From Membranipora membranacea (Eukaryota > Bryozoa > Gymnolaemata > Cheilostomatida > Membraniporidae), in contig OU612067.1 of NCBI GenBank assembly GCA_914767715.1, forward strand, positions 4,216,001 to 4,280,000: a DNA stretch of 64,000 bases, given 5' to 3'. The position numbers were made by a program, and so were the translations under genes. Positions 13,101 to 24,000 of this stretch are shown in pieces. The notes beneath the pieces were generated by a model, which did no database searches, was not told where the DNA came from, and was given only the letters and a program-made list of their open reading frames with translations. Positions within the stretch are counted from its first letter, which is position 1. Every line of letters starts with the position of its first letter.

Positions 13101-16100
13101 CTATATAATAATGTTGAAACGAGATATATACACTTTTATTGTCAGCAACATTTCATTATTATTATTACATTTCATTATGATTATTATTTCATTTATTATC
13201 AGTTTAATTACTAACTAAAAAAAATTATTATTTCATTAGTAATTTCATTATTTCATTATTATTATTGTCATTATTATTGTCAGTAACATTGAGAGATACC
13301 GGAGTATCTATTCAGAGCATGCCTAGCACTTACCTGTATGAATTGAGAGAGAAGTAGTCTGTTTCATCGAGATATCAGCACTCATAACTGAATCATTATT
13401 CACTGTGAGATATAACCAAAATTAAATCACAACAACATTCAAAGTACACTAAGTGATGAAATGTTCAAGGATTTAAACTTAGCAACCTGGCAAAGTATCA
13501 ATGAGCTCACATGTGCATGTATTTGTGAATTATGTCAATCAAATCCCTCCCTTTAGGTAATCTATCATTCAGTATTCTGCCGAAATCAAAAGATCGAATG
13601 AACATTAGTAATAATAAATTGTTGCTAACAATAAAAGTATATATATATATATATATATCCGCCCAATAAACATTTAATGAACGTTTGGTTTGCAAGAGCA
13701 AAAGAGGGAACATAACTTCGTTTGATATTTTCATCCTCCAGAATAGTTCAGCTGCTAGTGTCATTCTAACATCATTGATAATGGAATGCCAATAAAATAA
13801 CCTTGTAAGGAAAAAGTCTGGGGGGGGGGGGGGGCTCAGACCAGTGTAGTCTAAGTCTATCTTATCAAGACTTAACAGTTAGGTCAGCGTCACATGAGGT
13901 ATTATGGGATACAGGACTCATCAAGCCAGACTCTTAGAATGAGTTTGTAGCTCTGATTATGGGACAATATCGTTACTTACCATATTGGATCCTCTGTGAT
14001 GATAATCTACCGGGTCTGTAAATAGTCTTATCTGTAGCAGCTACAAGTAACAACAAAAACAAGTAACTTGAGGGACAATGGATGCTTGAAAACTATGAAT
14101 CAAAAGTCTCATGTATTTTGTGCCCTCTGAAAAGAACTCTGTTCCTCAATAAATTCCAAATTGACCTCTACGATAAAAAACTTAATAAAAATTTAATGGG
14201 ATCTGACTCTAAATTATGAAATTCTCAGCATGCCTTTAGAGGCGGTTGTAGTAGTATGGGCGATTGATGCTCCAATGTTTGAGTTCGCTCATATAATTAC
14301 ATATTTTATCAATTTTATCGGCATGTCTCAGGCAGCGGACATGTTTTTCCTGTAACTTCAACACATTAACTGTGTCAGCAAACCTGGTGTCATGCGGGAT
14401 TTCGACAAGAGTGCACACACTCCGTGATTTCTCTAGACAATCTTTGTCATTAGTCTGCAGTTTTACAGATTAAGAGAATGGGACAGCAGACTTACCAGAG
14501 CTGACTGATGCATTAGTCAGCAGTGTCTCGTCGTGTGTATCGGCAGCAGCTCGAGGATCTAAAACATCTAATCTTACATCAAGAGGTGACTCCTCCGCCT
14601 CATCCCTCACTAAACCCCGCTTACCAGACATAAGGCCACGCCCACTCAGCAGAGGGGAAGGCTTCATTACATGTTCAGATAACCTCCTGCGACTACCTAG
14701 TGAGGGGTTGGGTGTGCCATCGGGTTCTACAAAATATGTTGCAACTATTTAAAGGGGCGCATTTTTCTGGTCTGTATTCAACTCAACTTGTTCTGTTTGG
14801 TTGGCTAGGTATAAAAATATAGACAGAACCTGATTTTATACTTCGTATCGTAAAATAAAATGGCTCAGTCTATAAATAATGCCAGTTCCGCAACTTGGAC
14901 ACTCAAAATCCTAATTAACTTGTGAAGTTTATATATCGCAACCCAGGTTTAGGGGATGGTACAATGCTAAAGAAGTACAATAACTGTTACTCTCAACGTT
15001 GGATGGCCATTGCTAAATTGATTGAATCAGGTATTTTTGCATTTGATATGATTTAATGTTATACTACCCTACAGACTCAGTAATTAACCGGAAAGAGAGC
15101 CATTGCAGGCTGATTGGGGGTACGGGGCTTTATCTTATTGATTGTCAGAGTTAATTCAACGTCGTGCAAGATCATTTTCGGGCGCCCACGAAACAAACGA
15201 AAACTGTTGTGCACGAAGTTGAATTGACTCCGACTTAGAGTTGATATCAAAGCAGAGAATCAGACGAGCCTGCCCTATTCAGGCTAGCTCCAGTCCTCAT
15301 CACATACTTGCTGCGCTACACTAGTGATACCAGTTTCCTGGATCGGTGTTATGTCGTGTATCACAGCTATATCCGTGCTCATAGACAGGAAGACCCTGTC
15401 TACAAGCTCCTGTCGCTGTATAGGCGACAGGTAGCTGAGTAACATCATAGCAAGCTTAGCAAGGATGCTGCTTATATCAATCATAGTCGATATAAATAAT
15501 GATTGAGTTGGTTACACACCCGCTTTTACATATTAAGGAGAATGTCTGAAAGTGGTGTGCTATTCCATATGGCATGCCCTAAAACCTTTTAGTTCGTGTG
15601 CAACAGACAAATGGTTTGGCACAAATAATGGAAGGACATGAAAGGTACAGATATCAGAAAAAATATCAGATGCAAAATAATTCATTTATAATTTACACTT
15701 TCTTTCCTGCAACCATTTGTATTTTTCAGCAATTATACGTCACCATGAAATATCTGAGGAAGTTTCTATCTATGTTTATCCAAGCTTATCAACATTGTGC
15801 AATAGGCAAATGAAAGTGAATATTTATCAGCATGAATTTGAAACTTCTGACTAAGTTTGGATGTTGAGCGCCAATAAAAGTACATTCAGTATAACTTCTG
15901 GCCCCATAGTTAAATCCTTCAATCTTTATGGGAAACTCACTAATAAACAACCTCATGATTTGATACATTTTATCATTACTACTCTAGAGGAGTAAGCTAG
16001 AGTATAGAGTAAGATAGCTTCGGTGACTTTATGTTAGCTAGAACTAAATTTTGGCTAGCAAAGGACTCCATATAAGGTGCAGAGGGTGGGTAAAAATTAA

Positions 16101-19100
16101 GAAGCCTTAAATTTCGCTATTTTATTTCTGACACACAAACAAAATTTGTTTGTCACTCATGGCACTGCTGACTATTATCAAAGAGTAACGCTGTTACTGC
16201 TTGCTATGATAACATCAAAACTTTGCCCTGTCGGTCGCTGTACATAATAAGTAAAAACTCAGTTCAGCACAAATGAACATATATGATACCTTCGGTGAGT
16301 TTTTCATCGCGACAGAGGAATCAATTTGATGTTATTACTCTATAGTTTTAGATTGGACACACCTCCAGTCAGCCGCAATAGTACTACTTATGTGAATGGA
16401 AATATTTCCAAACATAAGTTTAAAAAAAAACAGTACAAAATTTTGCGAGTGCATTGTCCGTTGATGCCGAGGTTTTGCAGATGCCGTGAGGACCTGATTA
16501 AATTCATTTAGTTATGTACTCACATTTCAGATAATCTGAATTTGGAGTTACTCCCCCTCTATTAATATGCCGCAGTCAAAAGGGATAAAATGCCCACTCA
16601 ATCTGAGGGAGTTGTCCAAGTGCAGACACTGTGTTAAGGTCAGGGCCACTAAGTTTTTCAATAAGGCTAGTAACTTGCACTAAATTGGACTCATCTCGAC
16701 TGACAAAAATTTAGCATAGTAGGCTAATCATGTTTTGGTTTGTGGGATACTCGGGAACCTGGCCAAAAACAACAAAGTCTAACTTGCGTTATTCAGAACA
16801 CCACATTGCCAGATTTTCTTATTAATCATAAGATTAACTTACTCTTGTTAGAAGGAGAAGGTCTCATCAGGTTAGGGTCGATCATAAGCGGAGAGTCTGA
16901 ACTGTTTATACTGGTGGCTGACGCAGAATTTGTACTTGATGGGTAGAGAAATCGACTACAATTGTAAACAAGAATAGAATGCACATAAATATGAAGACTA
17001 TATTGTGTGAAGCATTCATATAAAGAGATATTATTAGGCTTGTCACGCGGCTTCTAGAAAAAAGTAGCCACATGACAGGGCTAGACATATAGAAATGCAC
17101 AGCTATTGCAGATTTCACCATGAAGGAGAGAGGATTTATGGCAAAAAATATAACTTGGGCTTTTGAATAGCATCACCCAACTGGTCAATGGTAACCCTAG
17201 ACTGAAGTTTCCCAAAAGAGCATTCTATCAGCAAACTCAATGGGAATTTATTGTTATACCAAGAATGAACAGGTCATACACAAAACAGGAGATAGCAACT
17301 TGAGAAGCACTTGGACAAGAGTTTATAGTAACAATAATCAGACCTGCCGAGACGTTTAGTAGAGCCGGGAGTTTTATTGCTAACTGGAGGAGGAGCAGGA
17401 GACGGTGTACTGACGAAACTCTTTAGCTTCTTATAAGGTATCGGTGAGACGAGCCCATCGGCGTCCATCTTAGTAACCTTATCCAGGAAGGAGAATTTGG
17501 GTAGATCCTCCAGACGATATCTCTGCGGAGGTTGTGTCTGGTCAGGAGACAGGGTGGCTAAACTATCCTGCCTCGTCCCCTCGACTACATCATCAGGGAA
17601 GTCCTGACTCCACTGTGACTCGGGCTCTACCACAGCTGGTGGTGCACATGTACCTGTTTTCCCATTATTTCCTGAGTAAATACAAAGTTACACATTGTTG
17701 AGAGTTTTTCTTCCAATAGACAGTTTTCTGAGCTCTTATTTATGCCTCAATTCGAAGTTGTCCTCTCTCCAGTTTGGTACTTTTAACCCATGCCGCATAG
17801 GAAAAACCTGCTGAAAGAGGGTTATCTTGAAAACCGCTTATGTTAGGATAAAAATGAGTTTTGATTCAGGGTCTGCACCATTGAAAACCCTGTGAGACAG
17901 GGTTTCCAAATCATCGGAGGCTTGAATGTTGATAAATCTTAATTTTAGTGACTAAACTCATGAAAAATTCTGCCAAATTGTCCGCAAAACAGGCAGAAAA
18001 TGCTATAATTGACTATTCAAATACTAAAATTATTTCCCAAACTATGTTCATATGAGTTTTCAATGCTGCAGATTCTGAATCAAAAATAATTTTTATCCTG
18101 TTATAAGCGGTTATCAAGATAACCCTCATTTCAGCACGTTTTTCCTATGCGGCGTGGGTTAAAAGTACCAAACTGAAGAGAGGACAACTCCAAATTGAGG
18201 CATTAATCAGAGCTCAGAAAACTGTCTATATTGAACACTGCTGGTCGACTGGATAAAGTTTTGGTTTTTTATATTGCAAAATTTGAATCAACAAATAAAC
18301 ACCGTATTTAGGTTTTGGCTTCTACCTACATGTGAGTTGGTCATGCTTCGAGTAAAATCTTATTGCATTCTGAAGTTATGGATATCTGATATTATAAGCT
18401 TTTAACCAACTTCATATTGCCAAGCAAAACCTTTATAATTGTCATCTTTTGAACACAGGGACCATAGTGAGCCAAACAGAAATAAATAATATAACATGAT
18501 ATAAACATAATGTAATAGTTCTATCGGCACCTTGCTGATGTACACTGGATTTTATTCGCTGACTTTTCCTCTGTGATTTACTAAGGTTCTCATCTGATGC
18601 ATTCAGCCAATCTGTATTAGCTCCAGAGACAACAATGTCTGCATCAAACTCACTACCAAACTCTAAAGGAATACAAGAAGAAAATTATACAAGGGCATTA
18701 CTGGGGAATTGAGAAATGAATATAAATCCATATATCCGAGAGGCGAATAACTTACATATATTGTGATCAGTATATTTTCTGTTGATTTGTAACGTAATAA
18801 TTTTCTACTGGTAGGACCTCAACTAAGCACATGACTACCAGTAACCTCTTCTTCTAGAGTTGAAAAATGCCACAGAATTGGAAATTGTAAATCGCTTTCG
18901 CTGTAACAAATTTTTAATTTGGCAAATGAATTAAAAGAAGAGTTCGCCTACTACATATAACACTTGATCATAGATGGCCCCAGAAGATCATAATGAGAGT
19001 AGATTAATGAAATATGAATAATAGGGAGTGAATTTGGCATACATGGTCTTTCAATGCAAATAATTAAACTCATTGAGTTACAAGCTTTGTAAGTTATAAC

Positions 19101-19934
19101 AGCCTCCGTGTGAAGATGTAGATTGTAGTAGAGGAAAGCACGATAATGCATAAAAACAGCACTCTTGCTGGTACTGAATTCCAACTTTACAGTTACCGAT
19201 TATCTGTAATCCCCTTTCGTTCATTGTTTTCATTGGTTTTTCACAGAAGGGCGCATCAAGATAAGTTTTTCAGAATCGGCAGCTTATCGTATGCAGCAAG
19301 TATGACTAAATTGGGTAAAAAAACATTAAAAACTGTAACTGGTAACGAGTTGTTATTCGTAATCCTGTTCATCTTAGGCTCCACATGGGTAGCACTCACT
19401 CTAAATGCTCAGAATTTTGCAATATATTCTCAATAGTTGAAGATTTGATGCCATTACACTTTTTTCATGGGCCAGGTTAGGTCCACAAGATCGATGCCTA
19501 GTGAATGTAAAGCACTATGTTGAAGAGAGTCTTTAACCATTAGGAAAACGTGTCTAAGCATGCAAGGCTAGCTGGAGGGAGTTTTGTAATAAAACCAGTA
19601 AAAATTGTGATTGTTCCCTCGCCGGAAGGGGGGGGGGGGTGGCGTCGGGCCAGGGGCAAAAGTCTGGGGCTCAGACTGACTAGTTCAGAGCTGATCCTAC
19701 AGGTGCTATCAAGAGACACCCACCTTGGCTATTATTGGTTTCCTGGTGCTGTTGCTTATCTTTTGCCAGTTGATCAGTTTCTAGAAAGTCATCATCATCA
19801 TTAAGAGAGAATTGACTGATGCCTGGCTCTTCAGAGAATAAATCCTGACTACCTGTAACACCAGAGGCTGTGTGTCCGGTCTCAGGCACCACCTCAACGT
19901 CAGAGTCTGACCATCCATCATCATTATCAGCCAT
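1184..19934 (-). CDS. Large disordered Ser/Lys/Thr-Pro-rich nuclear-type protein, multiple SUMO-interaction motifs
   Basis: I do not recognise the family. Seventeen phase-consistent exons: 19724-19934, 18531-18662, 17344-17671, 16843-16934, 14496-14726, 13981-14031, 13334-13402, 11575-11721, 10224-10379, 6591-9790, 5762-5887, 5535-5652, 4210-5181, 3713-3886, 3206-3418, 1987-2168 and 1184-1285. They sum to 6,504 nt (2,167 residues). The start ATG opens an acidic N-terminus (MADNDDGWSDSDVEVVPE). Exon 10 (3.2 kb) is rich in K-S/T-P sites that resemble CDK targets, has acidic Ser patches, and has SUMO-interaction-like motifs VSIDLT and QVDLT, each followed by acidic/Ser residues (about residues 850 and 880); VEVVPE near residue 14 is a third. 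Exon 11 has a more conserved-looking stretch (SYELPRRKLQKKEPFWLAKF). Exon 15 is almost only Ser/Thr/Asn/Lys. A chromatin or nuclear scaffold role is inference. The last exon is the least certain; it rests on a strong acceptor, phase and a poly(A) signal. Confidence 0.75.
6327..6398 (+). tRNA. tRNA-Gly (anticodon UCC)
   Basis: An intronless tRNA cloverleaf can be drawn. The acceptor arm GCGTCGG pairs with CTGACGC (one G-U). The anticodon TCC is at 6360-6362 in the loop CTTCCAA, and the T arm CCGGGTTCGATTCCCGG holds a standard B box. The discriminator base is A. A run of seven T follows at 6402, a good Pol III terminator. The body closely matches animal tRNA-Gly-UCC as I know it. It lies inside intron 10 of the Ser/Lys-rich gene, on the opposite strand. 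Confidence 0.95.
8755..8860 (-). repeat. Short in-frame tandem repeat within exon 10
   Basis: A coding repeat of about 12-13 residues, KTPKADRKEG followed by KTPKSDRKEK. It is preceded by further SKTP units, and a matching DNA repeat is visible (ctcctttctgtcag twice). It gives evenly spaced T-P sites. Confidence 0.7.
10502..11296. mobile_element. 795-bp fold-back element with 8-bp target duplication (hAT-like)
   Basis: Two arms of about 300 bp (roughly 10502-10801 and 10997-11296) are near-perfect inverted repeats starting CACAGCCAGCCCTTAAAAGC. The ~195-bp centre is non-coding. The direct repeat ATCAAAAG flanks the element at 10494-10501 and 11297-11304; an 8-bp duplication is typical of hAT transposases. 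It has no transposase, so it depends on an element elsewhere. It sits in the intron between exons 9 and 8 of the minus-strand gene. The arm ends contain an unusually GC-rich patch (GGCGATCGCGGCCGTAGGCG). Confidence 0.88.
12388..12551 (-). ncRNA. U1 spliceosomal snRNA gene or variant
   Basis: Read on the minus strand, the sequence begins ATACTTACCTGGCA, the invariant U1 5' end that pairs with 5' splice sites. It is 164 nt, the usual animal U1 length. Stem-loop II keeps ATTGCAC, the U1A-binding loop. A CCCCAAATGTGGG stem-loop III core, an Sm-site-like AATTTTTGG and the 3' stem-loop (GTGGGGGACTGCGTTCGCGC) are all present. Stem I still pairs (ATCTAG with CTAGAT, GGGG with CCCC), but its loop reads ATCAATAAG where the usual U1-70K-binding loop reads ATCACGAAG. 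It lies in the intron between exons 8 and 7 of the Ser/Lys-rich gene, same strand. It could be a functional variant, an active gene or an old pseudogene. I saw no poly-A tail or flanking duplication that would mark a retrocopy. Confidence 0.87.
13638..13658. repeat. (TA)n microsatellite
   Basis: An uninterrupted TA run in an intron of the minus-strand gene. A similar run lies at 21425-21447. Confidence 0.9.
13820..13834. repeat. Poly-G tract (15 G)
   Basis: The longest of several G runs in the window; others are at 9873-9882, 19628-19639, 20311-20320 and 59468-59478. A 12-C run lies at 59521-59532. Confidence 0.9.
15144..15234. repeat. 91-bp imperfect palindrome
   Basis: Left arm 15144-15168 and right arm 15210-15234 are inverted repeats with 22 of 25 positions matching (core AATTCAAC and TCGTGCA). 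The interior also pairs partly (CATTTTCG against CGAAAACTG). It lies in an intron. No clear target duplication was seen, so it may be a degenerate mini-element or a structured RNA. Confidence 0.7.
17719..18226. mobile_element. Palindromic MITE, copy 2 (TA target site)
   Basis: A 508-bp relative of the element at 17-525, with the same GACAGTTTTCTGAGCTC ends and TA flanks (17717-17718 and 18227-18228). Its asymmetric centre (the segment around TTGATAAATCTTAA) runs in the opposite direction to copy 1. It lies in intron 2 of the Ser/Lys-rich gene, 47 bases upstream of the exon 3 acceptor side. Confidence 0.88.
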
Positions 19935-19950
19935 GGTAGCGCTGGATAAC

Positions 19951-21011
19951 CTTAAAAAAAGAGAGGAAATAGGCAAAATTTTGAACAGAATGACCTCAAA
20001 TATTTAACATGTAAAAAGCGCAAAGTCTTCACCATCAATAAAACCAAAGGGCAAATACTGCTCCTGGGTGGGACAGGAAAGAAATGTTCATATACTTGGT
20101 GAACATGCATGGAGAAATTTTGCTGCTGATTGTGGCATGTTCAGCGCAGTTCTATATTCTGATGGAATCGAGATGATTGACTGAACTCATTCATGGTTTT
20201 CTAAGCCTATGATATCCACACCAACCCTTTGTCCACACATCCTCATCATCATCATCCCATCAAATATGTAGGCCTACTACATAGAGTAAGGTATGTATAG
20301 AGACAGAAGAGGGGGGGGGGCTTCAATATGCATGGCATTGCTTCAGAGTTGAGATAGTGGTAGTGGGTAGTGGTAAGTGCACTGCTCACCAGCTATTGAC
20401 ATTAACTTTCTACTCTAGCTTTACATGGAATGAATTGACTGCTTGCTGCATATTATCATAATATAATGATATGTTATGTATAAGAAATAATAATAATTTA
20501 CTGAGCAAAAATATTAGGAGGCTTGTTGATGCAATCTAATCTTCTAACTAAACTCACTGTATAAATCTTTGTGCTACTTTAGCTTTTCCAACTAAGTACT
20601 GCTTCTATTCCATCCTTAACCAGTAGAGTAGAGTCAAGTGACAGTGGAGTGTTGTGATTGTCTCAGTCAGTCACTGCTGTCTGTGCTGTTGTATGTATGT
20701 ATTGTATGTATGATTGTTGTATTCTATCTATTGCTGCTGTATGATGATTGATTTTTCAAAAATAAGAGTACACTCACTTAGCACTTTCATTCATTCACAT
20801 TCATGAGCCTTGTAAAGAATTACTTAGCCTTTGTATGAGGTCTGAGCTTTGATTTTATGATAATTATTGCCCTGTGATTGTGGAAGAAATAACCAATTCA
20901 GTTGTGTAACTTCATTCTGCACTGCATCAAAAACTCCCGCCACATCCTATTAAGGCACCTACTGTCGTAAAATGTACACAAGCGCTTGCGCACAAACAGT
21001 TTATTTGAAAT
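19951..21011. promoter_or_regulatory. Divergent intergenic region, Ser/Lys-rich gene and CEP72
   Basis: About 1.06 kb separates the first coding exon of the minus gene from the CEP72 start codon. A minus-strand splice acceptor just upstream of the ATG (AG at 19951-19952) shows that the minus gene has an untranslated first exon somewhere in this region. Near CEP72 there is an NRF1-like GCGCTTGCGC sequence (about 20981-20990) and a YY1-like AAATATGGCGGC over the start codon. These two are typical of TATA-less housekeeping promoters. A shared promoter is inference. Confidence 0.5.
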
Positions 21012-24000
21012 ATGGCGGCGTTGACAACACCAATTTCAGAAGAGTGGATTCGAGACAGGGTTGGCTTGACACATGAAAATCTAGGTAAGTTATGATTTGA
21101 CAGTTCATGACTATTGCATTGATCAATAGACAATTAAACGTTACATATTTTCATGTGCCATTATGGTCTATTATCTAATCTACATTGTATTTCACACAGA
21201 AATGAATAAACAAATTTTAGTACATGACAAAAATATATGATATTAATTCAATTAAAGTTGTCTCATTATTATTATTTTCTTGGTTTGCACCTCATAGGAC
21301 CCACTAGTAGTTGCCCCACAGACATGCCATGTCTATAACTCCCCAAATAAAGCTTAATTGGTGGGTGGCCACAAACATTCGACAGCATTTAACTTACTAA
21401 CTGTGTTTACAGTTTATCTGGATCTATATATATATATATATATATACTATATATGTGAATATTTGAATATATCTGTTGGTGGCTGGGAAAATAACAATTA
21501 ACTTGAATGAAGAAATATTTTCTTGTAATTTACTGGTCAACACATTATTTCTTAAAAACTACTGATAAGCCGTTAACTTCAGAGAACCTCAATAAATCTA
21601 AGCGACTTTTTCGATGTACCACTAGGTTGCGACCCATCATCAAGCGCAGTGTGGTGAGCTTTCTCTGCACTATTGTGATTCACCAGTTATTAGTACTGCA
21701 TTCAGTTAAAATTCAATATCTACTTAAAGCAAGCGATAATTAATCCACTAGGCCTGCAGTAACACTTCCAAGGGCTATGTGGAAAATGAAATTGGTTGTA
21801 TTGTCGTAATTGTAACGATTTGGAAACTTAAAATCTAGCAATGAGAACATAATGTTCTAAACCCTTCAAATGCAGACTTTCATCGATCACTAATAGTAAA
21901 AACTTATCATTTTTCATCTAGGAAGTCAGGAAATTCAGTTTAAATCAAATCAAGTCCAGTGCTAATCCACTGTAGCCTACGTTTTTATATGATTGTTATC
22001 CGTTTCATACTGGGGCGAGCCTTTCAATTAGAATGGGTGATGCTTTACTAAAGCAAACTATCACATCGCTCAAAACTTCCGCTCACTTTGTTGTTCAATT
22101 AGTCAAATTTGTTCCCAAATCACTCACTCAGAATGTCTACAGTCCCCAGGTCTTGTTCACTTAGTGAGTGATTCATCAGATAGCAATTTTGCTGGTTTTA
22201 ATTGAAAGAACCCAAGGGAGAATGTTATCTATATAAATTGTCATTATATATATATTTGTCATCTGAGTTTCATGTTTTGAGCCTTGCTAATGTTCCAATT
22301 ATTAAATAACAAAATGAAAGGTATTTTACTGCTGGATCAGACCAAAGGGTGATCAGGCTCTCTGATCAGGGAGAATGCTCTGATACAGTAATATGTCTTA
22401 AGTTTCTGAGCCATTAAACTGGTAAACAAACATTGCAGATTGTTGTGAGACTGAGATAAAAGCTCTATTAATTGTCGTTTCCCCAGTGTTTAGGATTTAA
22501 AATAACAAAACCATTTAAACGCTATTACTTCAGCAGATGCTATTTACTCTGCAGACATAAAATGCTGAATAGAATGGTATGTTGTTGTCATTAATGTTAT
22601 GTGACAATTTTAGAACTAACTCTGTAGCAGCCTAGGCTTCAAGCTATATTTGTTAGCCATCATGAAATGTAGCAAATTCAAGAAAGTTTGGATAGGATAG
22701 ATGTCGCTGTCAGCGGAAGCAAACCATGTGATGTGGCGCATTAGTTCTATCAGTTGTTGTTCGAATGGTTAAGTCAATCAATAGATCTTGATGGTGGTTT
22801 AACCTGTGAGGAAGCCGGAGGCCAGTTCTAAATGCAACAAATCTCAAACGAATTTCTGAGAATCTTTCTCTGCACTCAGTGTTCTTTTCTTTCCTGATTC
22901 AAATATTATCCTGTGAACTGAAAACTGAAGCCAATGCTAAACCATACAAATTTTAAATTCTAAAATTGTTCTCTGTACTAATCCAGACTTTGCTCTCTTA
23001 TTTCCAGAGGATGTGAAGTCTCTAGCTCTGCCTGGTACATACCATGAGAAGATAACCACACTTGGCACTGCTCTGAAAAAGTTCACTCGTCTAAAGAACC
23101 TTGATCTGTCCAGAAATAGCCTCGACTCACTCAAGGTTTGCACACCTAGAGTTTTGTCAGTAGACCAATTTGTCCAAAGCCTAAGGATGTGTACCCTGAT
23201 TGAAATCTAATGCCTGGTTACTTTGCATACTGAGGTTGAACATGATATCAGTCTGTCTCATACTGTGTACTACGTTGTAGGCCTGATATTGTAGGCCTGA
23301 TATTGTAGGTTAATTGAGGCACCATGAACACAGATATTGATAATTCATAATATATGATGAGATGACAATGTCCTACATATCTTATTACTTTTCATTTGTC
23401 TAGATACATAATCTTAGTATAATGTTGCCATATAATGTACCCCTAAAATACAGATCAGTTTGTAATATTGCAGGGTTTGGAGAACTGCACTTTACTGGAA
23501 AATGTCAACCTGTATTATAACAATCTGAACACATTAGACGATTTGTCTCCCCTGAAAGAGAATTCCCATATAACAAACTTGGACCTGAGACTGAACCCTG
23601 TGGCTCGGACAGAGGCTGACTACAGGCTGTTTGTGGTTAACGTACTTCCAAACCTCAAGATCCTCGGTAAGTGACGTATAATTACTCCCTCAAAAAGCCT
23701 GGATCCCTGGTGCCTAACCTCAATTTTGATGATAGTTTCTTGCATCAAATTGCTTCTATAAGTCTAGTCACTATTTGGTGCTAATCCTGGGTGTATCATG
23801 TGTAGTCTACCACAGACCCAAAAGCCAAAGCACGAGCGTCATCATTACTTTTTCAATAAACATAGCCAGTTTCACATGCCATTCTACGTGTCTATGTATA
23901 TAGATTAGATTGTGATACTAAGCACACTGGGTGAAATTCTTGACCACTATTTTAGATGACAGACCAGTTAGAGAGAGTGAGAGAGATGCTGCTGCCTCAC

